DNA of 64,000 bases from CAJQQK01 sp963696075 (GCA_963696075.1 CAVOJD010000029.1:1-64000), one strand, 5' to 3'; shown: positions 9,557 through 19,046, numbered from the stretch's first letter. Translations and numbers: made by a program. Notes: generated by a model from the letters alone, not told the origin.

Positions 9557-9593
9557 AACGGGCGCCCGGCAATGCCGCGGCGCCCGTTTTTTT
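9557..9593 (+). terminator. Rho-independent terminator of the exporter operon
   Basis: A perfect 9-base stem, ACGGGCGCC (9558-9566) with GGCGCCCGT (9579-9587), and a 12-base loop are followed directly by a run of T residues. It lies 46 bases after the adaptor stop. The preceding AA could pair with the first Ts, so it may act in both directions for the convergent TerB gene. Confidence 0.93.
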
Positions 9594-9720
9594 GTTTGTG
9601 CTGCGAGGTCCAGCGGCCCGCAAGGCCACGCGACCGGCTTCAAGCGCCCAGAGCTGGCTGAGAGCCGGTCAAGACCCAAAGCCTCAACCGGCCCTCAACC
9701 AGGCCCCAATCAGGCCCGTG

Positions 9721-10890
9721 TCAGACCATCCCGCGCGCGCCCGCGTCGATGTGGGCGCGAAGGTCTTCCGTGATGCCAAGTCGCGAGGCCAGAATGTAGA
9801 GGAATTCCTGTTCCCCGCGCGTGTCGGGCTCGATGGCGACCCGCGCAGCAGTATAGAGCTGCAGCGCTTCGGCTTCATCGCGCACGCCGGCAACCAACTC
9901 GTCGACGCTGGCGGGACGGTTGAGTTCGTTGGCGAGGAACTCTTCCGCTTGCCGGTCGAGCCCCTGCTGCTGCAGCGAACCGAGGATCCGTTGCTGTTCG
10001 TCAGCGTCGAGCCGGCCGTCTGCCGCCGCCGCCGCGATCATGCCGCGGATATAGGTGCGGGCTGCATCGTTGGACACGTTGTCGGCCTCAAAGCCTGTGC
10101 CGCCGGGTGCTGCCTCAGGCATGATGTTGCGGCTCGCTTCCGGCGACTGACCGCTGCGGTAGTTCTGATAGGCGCGGTAGGCGAGCCCGCCCACGACGGC
10201 AAGCGCACCCACTTTGGCCGCGTTCATTGCAACCGAGCGGCCGGTGCGTGTGCCGAGGATCAGCGCGCCGAGCCCGCCAAGCGCAGCGCCCGCGCCGAGT
10301 TTGTTGCGCCCGAGGAAGTCGGTAAGCTGGCCCATGATGTCATTGGCATTGGCGCCGCTGCCGCCCATCTTCTCGAGAATGTCGCGCAGGCCGTCCTGCA
10401 TGTTGCCGCTGCCGCCCCGCGGATCAGCGCCGCCCTGGCCTTCCGGCTTCTGTCCGAAGACCTGCCCGAGGATGTCGCCAAGGCCGCCACCGGCACCCGG
10501 TCCGCTATCCACGCCCGGCGCTGAAGGCTGGCCGACTCCCCCGCCATGCCCGCCTTGTCCGCGCTCCTGCGTGAACTGGCGCAGCAGATCCTCAAGACCG
10601 AAGCCCTGTCCCTGCCCACCTTGCTGTCCCGCCTGACCACTGCTGGCGGGGGCGTCACGGCCCTGGTTGAACTGCCGCATGAGATCATCAAGCGCACTCG
10701 TCTCGCCCGCGCCCGAGCCCGAGGAGCCGGCGTCACGGTTGCCACTCGCCTGACCGCCCTGCTGCCCCTGCTCGGTAAACTGGCGCAGGAGATCACCCAG
10801 TTCTCCGAGGCCGCCTTGTCCACCCTGTCCGCCTTGGCTCGGCTGGCCGCCGCGCATCAGGTCTTCGAACAGGCTTCTTGCATCGAACAT
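9721..10890 (-). CDS. TerB-like DUF533 protein with Gly/Gln-rich repeat region
   Basis: A 389-residue protein. ATG 10890 is chosen because GGGAGAG precedes it and the residues from there (MFDARSLFEDLMRGG) look native; an upstream extension is unlike protein. Residues 10-165 are low-complexity Gly/Gln, with a repeated L-L/M-RQF-T/N motif appearing three times (near LLRQFTEQG, LMRQFNQGR, LLRQFTQER). A hydrophobic stretch (about 210-245, LGAGAALGGLGALILGTRTG, then VGALAVVGGLAYRAYQNYRSG) follows. The C-terminal 110 residues form a helical TerB/DUF533 domain (YIRGMIAAAAADGRLDADEQQRIL). DUF533 proteins are inner-membrane proteins of unknown role. Confidence 0.88.
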   Translation of the reverse strand: MFDARSLFEDLMRGGQPSQGGQGGQGGLGELGDLLRQFTEQGQQGGQASGNRDAGSSGSGAGETSALDDLMRQFNQGRDAPASSGQAGQQGGQGQGFGLEDLLRQFTQERGQGGHGGGVGQPSAPGVDSGPGAGGGLGDILGQVFGQKPEGQGGADPRGGSGNMQDGLRDILEKMGGSGANANDIMGQLTDFLGRNKLGAGAALGGLGALILGTRTGRSVAMNAAKVGALAVVGGLAYRAYQNYRSGQSPEASRNIMPEAAPGGTGFEADNVSNDAARTYIRGMIAAAAADGRLDADEQQRILGSLQQQGLDRQAEEFLANELNRPASVDELVAGVRDEAEALQLYTAARVAIEPDTRGEQEFLYILASRLGITEDLRAHIDAGARGMV

Positions 10891-11238
10891 CTCAGTCTCT
10901 CCCGGAACGTGACGGGTCGTCGTGCGATCGATAACGCGCGCCCGTCGGTTACTTTCAGCGTCCAGACTATAAGGATGTTTTGTCGGGAGCGAGAAGTTTC
11001 GCAGAAAAAACAATGTCGCTTTTGGAGAAACAGCAACCGCGTGCAAGGTGGGCGTGAGCGCGGCGCTACCCGCTGCAGGCGCAGCCGCGGCGTCGTCGGC
11101 TTCACAGAAGGAGACGCCGGGTCAGCGCCATTGGAACCCGCAAGAAATTTGAACCCGCCACCAGCTTGAAACCGCCAGTGGCACCGGCCAGCCGAAAATT
11201 GCCCGGCACGAGGCGGAGGCGCGCCACTCGCAACGCAT

Positions 11239-12591
11239 TCAGGCCGGTTGCAGGGTGCCGGGCCGCATCTCTGGCTCGGGGCCGGTGGGCTTCGTGGGCC
11301 GCGTGCGCCGCCGCCGCCGTCGGCGCTTTCGCTCAGGCGCCGCTTGCCGGCCCGCAACCAATTGCCGTACCCGGACCGGATCGGCAATCCAGCCTGCAAG
11401 ACCGAGGAAGAAGAAGAAGTAGCAGGCAAGAACGTTCCAGAAGTGCACCGTGCACCCGACCAGCATGAGGGCAATCAGCGAGATGAACCAGGCTTTCGCG
11501 TAGCGCTTGACCAGCCAGTCGGGATGACGCCGCGCGACGTTTGCCGCCGCATAGACCAGCAGTGCGATCGCGATGAGCAGGAAGATGATGGTCGGCAAAC
11601 CGGTTCGGATCCCGATCAGCAGCCAGAACGCATCGACGGAATCCGACACCATCCATTCCGGCCGCGCCCATTCGCCGAGCCCCAGTCCAATCCAGGGATG
11701 GGCCGCAATGTTGGCCATGCCGTGCTCCCAGATCAGAAGCCGGTAGTACCCGGTCCAGGGATTGAACGTCATATACGCAGCAATCAGCGCAAATACTGAC
11801 CTCGATGACATGAACGAAATCGTGACAAGGCCGACGACGACCAGGCTCACCGTGATCATGACGCGACCGCGGAACGCGCGCGTCAGCATGTCCCAGATGA
11901 TCATGCCGCCTTGCAGCATCAGCCCGAGAATGGGGGCTGACGAAACCGCCGTGAATGTCGCAAGGACAACGAGACCGCCGCGCGTCAGGCGCGATGTCCA
12001 TGACCCCGCCGCATACCAGAACAGGGCAAACATCGCCGAACAGAACGTGCCGAGATGGATGGGATGGTCGAACGAGGCATAGGCCCGCGTCAGCCCGAAG
12101 CGCATGCCGCCGCGCAGCGGCAGGGTCTGGCCGGTGATGGCCTGCATGAACTCGTGGACATAGTGACGGCCGGTAATCATCTCCGGCAGCGCGATCAGGC
12201 CCGACACGATCACGGCAACCGCCATCATCTGCAGGACGGCGACGAAGTGGCCGATCGTGCGGATATAGGCGCGGGCGACGAGATACCCGCCCACACTGTC
12301 GAGCGCCTCCGAACCGCCCGTCTCGATGCCGCCGGTCTCTCCCGGATGCAGCGAGAAGGCAAATAACACCCACGCGCCGAACGCCAGGAAAAAGAAGTCG
12401 AATGCCTTGAACCGGCAATTGCCGTTTCCGCTCATCAGCTTCCACAGCGCGATCGGCACCACGATCAGGAGGACGATCCTGTGCGGCGGCAGCCTGAGGC
12501 TGCCGAGAAAGAGCGACAACTCGGTCGGGCACAGAAAGCTCAGGATCAGCGCGGTGACCGGCAGTGGAATGGTTCGAAGCACTTTTCCCAT
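11239..12591 (-). CDS. O-antigen ligase/Wzy-type polysaccharide polymerase
   Basis: A 450-residue membrane protein with about 10-12 hydrophobic segments and a large central loop. The loop region TFNPWTGYYRLLIWEHGMANIAAHPWIGLGLGEWARPEW, with the WEHGMANIAAHPWIGLG core, is the Wzy_C pattern of O-antigen ligases and exopolysaccharide polymerases. The C terminus (from about 410) is a Lys/Arg-rich tail (PERKRRRRRRRTRP), probably cytoplasmic. It would join lipid-linked repeat units in the periplasm. It is the last gene of the export operon, 16 bases after the sugar transferase. The polymer cannot be predicted. Confidence 0.85.
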   Translation of the reverse strand: MGKVLRTIPLPVTALILSFLCPTELSLFLGSLRLPPHRIVLLIVVPIALWKLMSGNGNCRFKAFDFFFLAFGAWVLFAFSLHPGETGGIETGGSEALDSVGGYLVARAYIRTIGHFVAVLQMMAVAVIVSGLIALPEMITGRHYVHEFMQAITGQTLPLRGGMRFGLTRAYASFDHPIHLGTFCSAMFALFWYAAGSWTSRLTRGGLVVLATFTAVSSAPILGLMLQGGMIIWDMLTRAFRGRVMITVSLVVVGLVTISFMSSRSVFALIAAYMTFNPWTGYYRLLIWEHGMANIAAHPWIGLGLGEWARPEWMVSDSVDAFWLLIGIRTGLPTIIFLLIAIALLVYAAANVARRHPDWLVKRYAKAWFISLIALMLVGCTVHFWNVLACYFFFFLGLAGWIADPVRVRQLVAGRQAAPERKRRRRRRRTRPTKPTGPEPEMRPGTLQPA

Positions 12592-12607
12592 GGTGATCTG
12601 TCCCGCC

Positions 12608-14113
12608 TCAGTGGGCGTTCCTGGCGCTGATCACCGCCGAAATCGTGCGCACGAGGATCCACAGATCAAGCCATAGCGACCACGTCGCGATGTATTCAAG
12701 ATCGGCATCGATCCGCGCCTGAATATCGCCCGCCGTCTTCGTCTCCCCCCTGAGGCCGCTGACCTGCGCCAGCCCGGTGATTCCCGGCTTGACCTGGTGC
12801 CGGTTGGCATAGTGCTCGAGCATCTCGCTCCAGTGCTGGTCATGGACGAGGGCGTGGGGCCGCGGCCCGACCAGCGACATCTCGCCCCTGAGAACGTTGA
12901 CGAGCTGTGGCAGCTCATCAAGCGAGCTGCGCCTCAACAAACGCCCGACAAACGTGACCCGCGTGTCATTCCCTGTCGCCTGGCGCACATCATTGTCATC
13001 CTCGCACACCGTCATCGTGCGGAACTTGAGCACTTCGATGACGTTATGGTTGAGACCGCGCCGGCGTTGACGGAACAGCACCGGGCCGCGGCTCGTGAGC
13101 TTGATGGCCGCCGCAGCGAGGGCAATGACGGGCAGGAAGAACAACAGCAGCGAGGCACTGATAATGACGTCTTCACCCCGCTTCACGATCGGCGCCCAGT
13201 CCGCCAGCGGCTTGTCCTTCACGGTCAAAAGTCCGACCGGCCCGAGGTTCGACACCTTGTAGCTGTCGCGACCGCTCAACAGGTCGTTGGAGAAGTGTGT
13301 CACGGCGTGAACCGTGACCGGCAACTGCTCGAGTTCCCGCGTAATGTGTGTCAGGCGCTGCTCTGCGGCTTGCGGCAGCGCAACGATGATGCGGTCAACC
13401 TGCCCTTCGCGTCCGACCCGGAGAAGATCGGCCAGTGAACCGGCGACCGCCATGTCGGTCTCGCCGAGCCGTTTGCGGTCCGTGCGGTCGTCGAAGGCGC
13501 CGATGAACCGAAGCCCGCCCTGCGCCCCGCGCACATACGCTTGCACCCGAGACGCGATCACACCGGCACCGTAGACCGCGATGCGCTCATCGAACGAGCC
13601 GCTTTGGGCAAGACGGGCAAGCACCGTTCGCATGAGACGGCGCCACATGATCAGCATCAGGGACGCGACACCGAATGACACGAGTGGCCAGACCAGGACA
13701 TGGGCAACGCCGGCCGCCGGATCGGCGTCGCTCAAGCCGAGCACCGCGAGCGTCCCGACCGCCGTCGCCATCACGATCGCCCCGGGATCGCTTGGAAACC
13801 GGGTCATGTCCTGCGTGTCGTAGAGGCGCCAGTGGCAAAAACAGAAGTAGACGATCAGGCAGGCGACAAGAGCCGGCCTGACGAGATCGAGACCGCCGAC
13901 GGGAACGTCGCCCTGGGCGTTTATCCAGAGCGCGCTCAACACCATCGCACCGATAACCGCCATCATGTCGCCAAGGCCGACGAGATCGGCCGCGACCCGG
14001 CGCGATCCGCGCAGTCGCCGCCGCACCGCCCCGGCGCGGGGCGAGACGCCAACTTCCCCCGGCCCTGAAGCCGCAGCGAGCGGCGAGCCCGTGATCGTGC
14101 GTTCGATCATCAT
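12608..14113 (-). CDS. undecaprenyl-phosphate sugar phosphotransferase (WcaJ/ExoY family)
   Basis: A 501-residue polyisoprenyl-phosphate hexose-1-phosphate transferase that starts each repeat unit on the lipid carrier. Four to five N-terminal helices (about 50-150) precede a Rossmann-like CoA-binding-type domain (FDERIAVYGAGVIASRV). One more hydrophobic segment follows (SASLLLFFLPVIALAAAAIKL), then the catalytic C-terminal domain. That domain shows GPVLFRQRRRGLN, LKFRTM, RRSSLDELPQLVNVLRGEMSLVGPRPH and RHQVKPGITGLAQVSG, the family signature. ATG 14113 (or 14110) is preferred; longer forms are Arg/Ser-rich and without domain content. It sits between the polymerase and the Wzc-like gene. Confidence 0.93.
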   Translation of the reverse strand: MMIERTITGSPLAAASGPGEVGVSPRAGAVRRRLRGSRRVAADLVGLGDMMAVIGAMVLSALWINAQGDVPVGGLDLVRPALVACLIVYFCFCHWRLYDTQDMTRFPSDPGAIVMATAVGTLAVLGLSDADPAAGVAHVLVWPLVSFGVASLMLIMWRRLMRTVLARLAQSGSFDERIAVYGAGVIASRVQAYVRGAQGGLRFIGAFDDRTDRKRLGETDMAVAGSLADLLRVGREGQVDRIIVALPQAAEQRLTHITRELEQLPVTVHAVTHFSNDLLSGRDSYKVSNLGPVGLLTVKDKPLADWAPIVKRGEDVIISASLLLFFLPVIALAAAAIKLTSRGPVLFRQRRRGLNHNVIEVLKFRTMTVCEDDNDVRQATGNDTRVTFVGRLLRRSSLDELPQLVNVLRGEMSLVGPRPHALVHDQHWSEMLEHYANRHQVKPGITGLAQVSGLRGETKTAGDIQARIDADLEYIATWSLWLDLWILVRTISAVISARNAH

Positions 14114-14156
14114 GTTCGTGTCGCGTGCCACCTGTTTCGACCTTTGACCGATCCGC

Positions 14157-16382
14157 CTAGGCGGCCGTCCCGAGTGCGCCACTTGTGGCACTGTTGCGAT
14201 AGTTGAACATCCGCTTGTAATCGCTGTCCTCGATCTCGTTGATGACGATGCCGGCAACCTTGTCCTCATTGCCGCCAAGCGTTTCGAGGGCGCGCCGCGC
14301 GAGCGCCTTCGGCGTCCGCCGCCATGTCGTCACGAAGGCGATCTGATCGGCCTCTGATGCCATCGCCCGTCCATCGACGATCGGCAGCAGCGGCGGTGCA
14401 TCGATCACGATGACCTGGAATTCATTCTTGAGTTCTTGTGTCAGCGCAGCGAAACGCGGCCCTGCCAGCAGTTCCGGTGCGGCGAGATCCGGCCGCCGCC
14501 GCTCCATTGCCGGCATGAAGCTGAGCCCCGACGACGTCTCGGAAAGGATCGTGTCGAACGGACCCTTTTCCCCCGCCAGTGTATTGAGGAGCCCCGGCCG
14601 TCCCGCCAGCCCAAGCGCATCACTCAAATGTCCGAAGCGCAGGTCGCCATCGATCAATAGCGTCGAAAGTCCGCTTGCCGCATAGCTGTAGGCGAGGCTG
14701 GTCGCGATGTGGCTTCTGCCTTCCTCGCCAAGCGCCGAGGCGACAACGATGACGCGCGCCTGGCCGCGGTCGAACTGGCTGTCGAGTTCATGACGCAACT
14801 GCCGCGTACTCTCCGCGATCGCCGACATCGGCTGCTGGGCGACTTGCCGCGCGCCTTGCCAGACTTCGCGCGCCGTGTGCGATCCGCCACCTGGCCATTT
14901 CGGGAAGGCGGCGATGGTGTCGTGCTGTAGAACCCGCTCGACTTCCGCGGCGTCCGCAAACCCCTTCTGGAAGAACAGCTCGAAGCCGAGCACGCCCACG
15001 ACAGATGCCCCGAGCGCGAGGATCAGGATAATCGCCAGGATGCGCTTGCGCTTGGGGCCATACGCCGACAAGGGCACGCCGGCATATTCAAGCAGTCGCG
15101 AATCCGAATACTGCAGGCTTGCCGTCGCCGCCGTCTGTTTACTGCGCGACAACAACGCCTCGTAGAGCTGGCGCGTCGCATCCACATCCCGGCTCAGTTG
15201 GCGCAACCTGACCTGTTGGTTTTTGCTGTCCTTGATCTGGCCTTTGAGCGCACTGAGGCGCTCGGAGAGTTTTTTCTCGCGCGATTCCGCGATGTCGCGC
15301 TCCTGGCGCAGATTGGTGACGATCTTTGCCACTTCTTCTTTCAGCGCGCGCTGTGCCAGCGATACGTCGGCCCGGATCTGCGCCATCACGGGGTGTCTCG
15401 GCCCCAACCGTGTCTTGGCTTCCGCCATCCGCCGGTCGGCCTTGTTGAGCGCGTCACGCAGGAGGCGGATCGTGTGACTGTTGAGAACGCTCGACGCGCT
15501 CTCGATGTCGGCACCATCGCGCAGGATTTGCTGTGCTTTCTGGTAGCGCGCGCGCGCCTGGGATACTTCCGCCTGCGCCTTGACGACACTATCCATTTCA
15601 CGCGTGAGCTGGCGTTCGACGAGTTCGTGGCCTTCCGCGATATAGATGTCGTTTGCGGCCATGAACTGGGCGAGCGCCGCCTCGGATTCCGCGAGTTTTT
15701 CCGCAAGCGCCGTGACCCGTTCACTGAGCATCAGCGTCGCCCGGCGCTGGGCTTGCTGCTTGGCCTCAAGCTGCGACTGGATGTAGACGTCCGCGATCTT
15801 GTTGGCGATCCGGGCGGCTTTCGCCGGACTGGTCGAGACGTACTCGATCGACATCACGAGCGTATTGCGCACCCGTCGCGCGCTCAAGTTGGCCTGGACG
15901 TTGGCGAGCACCCAGTCCCGGCCGGGCGTCCCATCGCTTGCCATCGGGGCTTGGCGTTTCGTTGTCGTGTCGACAACCGGCGCCTGCGCAAGGCCGATGG
16001 AGACGAGGAAATTCTGCCACGCTGTCGGGCCGATATACTCGGGATCATCGCGCAGGCCGAGCTCTTCGATGACCTTGAGCAGCAGGGTGCGCGAGCGGAG
16101 CGATTCAACTTCGCTCTCGATCGTGACCGTATCCCCCTTGAGGCCGGGGATCACGGAGTTGATCGGTGCGATTTTCTTGTCGCGCGGTTCGATCTGCACA
16201 AGCGCGACCGCGATATAGCGATTGGCCATCAGCGCCAGCATGCCGGCCGCGATCACGCCGGTCACGGCGACCACGAGCGCAATCACCCACCAGCGGCGGC
16301 GGAGCGCATTGATGAGGCGATCGAGAGAGATGGAAACGCCCTGCGGCTCTTCCGTCGCCTGATACTGGCTGTTGTCTAACAT
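14157..16382 (-). CDS. Wzc/ExoP-like polysaccharide co-polymerase with atypical kinase P-loop
   Basis: A 741-residue chain-length and export protein. Residues 15-120 form the Wzz domain with the first transmembrane helix (WWVIALVVAVTGVIAAGMLALM). A long periplasmic coiled coil spans 190-420 and a second helix lies at about 448-470. A cytoplasmic BY-kinase-like domain covers 545-715. Walker A' (LLIDGDLR) and Walker B (VIVIDAPP) are kept. However, Walker A reads ALGEEGRSH, with Arg556 where the essential Lys of GEGKST is expected and His in place of Thr. The C-terminal tail has only two Tyr. So kinase activity is doubtful while the structural role is probably intact. It starts 8 bases after the barrel gene. 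Confidence 0.9.
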   Translation of the reverse strand: MLDNSQYQATEEPQGVSISLDRLINALRRRWWVIALVVAVTGVIAAGMLALMANRYIAVALVQIEPRDKKIAPINSVIPGLKGDTVTIESEVESLRSRTLLLKVIEELGLRDDPEYIGPTAWQNFLVSIGLAQAPVVDTTTKRQAPMASDGTPGRDWVLANVQANLSARRVRNTLVMSIEYVSTSPAKAARIANKIADVYIQSQLEAKQQAQRRATLMLSERVTALAEKLAESEAALAQFMAANDIYIAEGHELVERQLTREMDSVVKAQAEVSQARARYQKAQQILRDGADIESASSVLNSHTIRLLRDALNKADRRMAEAKTRLGPRHPVMAQIRADVSLAQRALKEEVAKIVTNLRQERDIAESREKKLSERLSALKGQIKDSKNQQVRLRQLSRDVDATRQLYEALLSRSKQTAATASLQYSDSRLLEYAGVPLSAYGPKRKRILAIILILALGASVVGVLGFELFFQKGFADAAEVERVLQHDTIAAFPKWPGGGSHTAREVWQGARQVAQQPMSAIAESTRQLRHELDSQFDRGQARVIVVASALGEEGRSHIATSLAYSYAASGLSTLLIDGDLRFGHLSDALGLAGRPGLLNTLAGEKGPFDTILSETSSGLSFMPAMERRRPDLAAPELLAGPRFAALTQELKNEFQVIVIDAPPLLPIVDGRAMASEADQIAFVTTWRRTPKALARRALETLGGNEDKVAGIVINEIEDSDYKRMFNYRNSATSGALGTAA

Positions 16383-16390
16383 ACGCGCAA

Positions 16391-17818
16391 CTAGAACCTA
16401 ATAGCGACGCGGCCCCAGAATTGGTTCCGCATGAGATCTGAACCGGATGTGTCCGATCGCCGATCAATGTAGTCATACCCGATAGAGGCGACCCAATTCT
16501 GGGTCGAGAAGTACTGAAGCCGAACCCCGGCGCCGTAGATGTTTGAACGGGTCGAAGAGTCTTGATCGGCGACGTCCCAGTATTCGCCGTTAATGGTGAA
16601 GATCAGGTTTCGGTAAAGCTCGAGATCTGCATTTACCCGCACCGCATGGGCGACTGATGAACTGATACCGGTCTGTGTTGCCGTGACGCTCAAGCGGCGC
16701 TGGGCTTCCGCCTTCAGCGTCAAACGCTCCGTCGCGGCCCAGTTGACAGCCAGCCGCGCCGTATACGAACCCGCCGGCTTGTACGTCGGCTCATCATAGG
16801 TGCGATGCGCATACCCGCCACCCAGTTGCCATCTCAGCAGCGGACCCGTTTCGAACTTCAGCCCCGCGTACGCTTCATGGCGCCAGCCATCGGCAAAATC
16901 CGACACAGGATTGAGAAAGTCGATGCGCGTCGAGGCAAAGCTGCCAATGAATTCGTAGCCAGGCGAGAACCGGTAGCCGACGCTTGCGGTACCGGCCATC
17001 GTGCGGACATCGCGATAGTCCTGATCGCTGATCATGCCGTTCTCGGCGCGAACATCGCGAAAGTCCGACGTCCCGTAACGAAAATTCAGCGCCCCGTAGA
17101 GGCGGCCGCCGTCTCGTTTGATGCCAACTTCACCGTTCGTCGATGTAACAGGCGTTCGCTCTGCAGCCAGGAAGTCCGGGTTCGTCGGCCGTGTTCCGTC
17201 GACATCCGGAAACAGATACGACAGGCCGGCCTCATGCTGCAGGGTGTGACTGACGGTGCCGTAGATGACATGGGCGCTGTTGATGTGGATTGCGCCGGAC
17301 CCGCTGATGGACCGGTCGAGGGCATCGAACGAATCATACTTGGCGTACTTGTAGCCCTTGAGCCCCGCTGAGACGGAGAAGAAGTGGCGCGCGGTCTCCG
17401 CACTAACCTGGATGCCGGGCGTGATTTCCGTAAAAAAATCCCCTTTACGATTCCGCGTACGATTGAAGACATTGTCGTCATAGACAACCCGCGAATCGAG
17501 CGTCGGTGCGAACGCGAAGCGCCCGACCCGGATGCCGCCCTTGAGATTGAAGCGGCGTTCCTGTTCAAGAACGGTGTTGACGCCCCACCGCGAGGAATGG
17601 TCCCACCACTGCTCATTTTGATCGAAGGATAGTGTATTGAACGAGGCGAGGCTGCCGGCATTTGCAGTCTGACCGGCGGCTGGTGCGATCGCCATGAGGC
17701 AAATGCAACATGCAAGCCACACGGCCGCGAGTCCACGGCACGCCGAGCTGAGGTCGCGCCGTGCCGGCACGTGGCCTGCAGCCCCCTGCCAGCCTGGTTT
17801 CCCGCCGTGCCTGTCCAT
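16391..17818 (-). CDS. outer-membrane beta-barrel protein of the polysaccharide operon
   Basis: A 475-residue protein with a long signal region (about 35-50, LAAVWLACCICLMAIAPAAGQ) followed by alternating short strands rich in aromatic and polar residues, for example FFSVSAGLKGYKYAKYDSF and RTYDEPTYKPAGSYTARLAVNWAA. It ends in WGRVAIRF, the terminal aromatic expected for BAM-assembled outer-membrane barrels. It resembles the BBP2-type barrels encoded beside wza-like genes in alphaproteobacterial exopolysaccharide clusters. The ATG at 17818 lies one base after the upstream stop, which argues for coupled translation. Confidence 0.82.
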   Translation of the reverse strand: MDRHGGKPGWQGAAGHVPARRDLSSACRGLAAVWLACCICLMAIAPAAGQTANAGSLASFNTLSFDQNEQWWDHSSRWGVNTVLEQERRFNLKGGIRVGRFAFAPTLDSRVVYDDNVFNRTRNRKGDFFTEITPGIQVSAETARHFFSVSAGLKGYKYAKYDSFDALDRSISGSGAIHINSAHVIYGTVSHTLQHEAGLSYLFPDVDGTRPTNPDFLAAERTPVTSTNGEVGIKRDGGRLYGALNFRYGTSDFRDVRAENGMISDQDYRDVRTMAGTASVGYRFSPGYEFIGSFASTRIDFLNPVSDFADGWRHEAYAGLKFETGPLLRWQLGGGYAHRTYDEPTYKPAGSYTARLAVNWAATERLTLKAEAQRRLSVTATQTGISSSVAHAVRVNADLELYRNLIFTINGEYWDVADQDSSTRSNIYGAGVRLQYFSTQNWVASIGYDYIDRRSDTSGSDLMRNQFWGRVAIRF

Positions 17819-17819
17819 G

Positions 17820-18425
17820 TCAGAAGAACCGCTCGACAACGCGAATATTGTCGCCCGGCATGATCACGATGTTGTCGTCGACATTGGCCCAAACCTGGCC
17901 GATGTCACCCTCCCGCGTCAGCAGCACCCGCGCTTCGTCAGCCCGGTAGTTGAAGCCGCCCGCGACCGCGATCGCATCCTTGAGGCGCGTTCCGATCCGG
18001 TAAGGGTATTCCCCCCCGTTGCGCACTTCGCCATGGATGAAGATCGGACGGTAGCTGTCGATCTCGACGGTGATCTTGGGATCGCTCAGATAGCCGTTCG
18101 CGAGGCGCGACTTGAGGTGCTGGCGGAACGCGGAAAGCGTCAGCCCTTCGGCCCGCACCGCCCCGATCAGCGGAAACTCGATTTTGCCATCAGCCGTCAC
18201 GGAATAGACGCCGGTGAGGTCACTTTCACCGAAGACATTGATCCGCACCTTGTCGCCCACACCAAGCTGGCTGGTCCGCCCGAGCGAGCGCTCGTAGGCC
18301 GCCCGTTGCAGCAGCGGCGCCGACGTCTGCGCGCAGCCCGCGACCAATGTCATTACGGCGAGTGCCACCAGAACGGCCGGTCGAAACGTCGCGTTTCGTA
18401 GATTTGTATGGGTTTTGTAAACCAT
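17820..18425 (-). CDS. polysaccharide export lipoprotein (Wza-like, Poly_export/SLBB)
   Basis: A 201-residue outer-membrane export protein. The start at 18425 gives a lipoprotein signal: basic N terminus, hydrophobic VLVALAVMTLVAGC with a lipobox LVAGC, Cys as mature residue 1. A Poly_export domain follows (LGVGDKVRINVFGESDLTGVYSVTADGKIEFPLIGAVRAEGLTLSAFRQHLKSRL). An SLBB segment comes after it (IFIHGEVRNGGEYPYRIGTRLKDAIAVAGGF), ending with VIMPGDNIRVVERFF. It is shorter than E. coli Wza (about 380 residues), as usual for alphaproteobacterial versions that pair with a barrel partner. It is the first gene of the operon. Confidence 0.92.
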   Translation of the reverse strand: MVYKTHTNLRNATFRPAVLVALAVMTLVAGCAQTSAPLLQRAAYERSLGRTSQLGVGDKVRINVFGESDLTGVYSVTADGKIEFPLIGAVRAEGLTLSAFRQHLKSRLANGYLSDPKITVEIDSYRPIFIHGEVRNGGEYPYRIGTRLKDAIAVAGGFNYRADEARVLLTREGDIGQVWANVDDNIVIMPGDNIRVVERFF

Positions 18426-18590
18426 TTCCGCCAACTCGAACTCGTACCAACACGTCACGAGAACAAGCTTAGGCGAGTTTGCTTAATCCGCCGTTTCCAG
18501 CGGCCGTCCCAAGATGGGCCGCGCGGTCATTTTGCGTTAGCAAAGAATGGGTTGGTGGCCGGGACTAGAGTGCCAGTATCAGCGTCCTTT

Positions 18591-19046
18591 TCAGCGCCTG
18601 ACACGGCGCTCCACCGGCGCTGCGGCACTCATCTGATCGGCTTCGGGAGCGGCCTCGTCCGGCAGGCGGTGGAACGCATAGACCCGCGCATTTCGAATGT
18701 CGTATTCGCACGCCGTCGCCGTCTCACCAACCTCACTTGTGACGATCAGGAAAGGATCACGGAACCGCGCCGACCACGCCTCATGGCTGGTCTGCCAGAT
18801 GCGCACGTCGAGATCAGGCCGGCCGATCGCCAATTCGACGCTGGGCTCGAGACGGGCCAGGGGGCGTTCCAGAAACGGCCCGCCGCGGGCCTGCGCCACT
18901 TGCGCGCCATGCAGCCCGCACGCCGCAATCGCGTGCTGGCGATAGGCCGCCACCACCGTTTCTTCAATCGACTGCTGCCGGATGTAGACCTGCGTCCCGA
19001 CTTTACCGAGCGCGAGCGCGACGAGAATGAAGAGGACCAGTTTCAT
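18591..19046 (-). CDS. small exported or membrane-anchored hypothetical protein
   Basis: A 151-residue protein with a single N-terminal hydrophobic segment (residues 2-18, KLVLFILVALALGKVGTQV), likely an uncleaved anchor or signal peptide. The remaining part contains two cysteines (IAACGLH, TACEY) and a beta-rich stretch DLDVRIWQTSHEAWSARFRDPFLIVTS. I do not recognise the family. It reads in the same direction as the polysaccharide operon but lies upstream of it by about 165 bases, so co-transcription is possible but not shown. Confidence 0.6.
   Translation of the reverse strand: MKLVLFILVALALGKVGTQVYIRQQSIEETVVAAYRQHAIAACGLHGAQVAQARGGPFLERPLARLEPSVELAIGRPDLDVRIWQTSHEAWSARFRDPFLIVTSEVGETATACEYDIRNARVYAFHRLPDEAAPEADQMSAAAPVERRVRR

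Noticed and set aside
15198..16379. Open frame of about 393 codons on the plus strand within the Wzc-like gene
   Set aside because: No domain, no ribosome site and entirely antisense to a well-supported gene.
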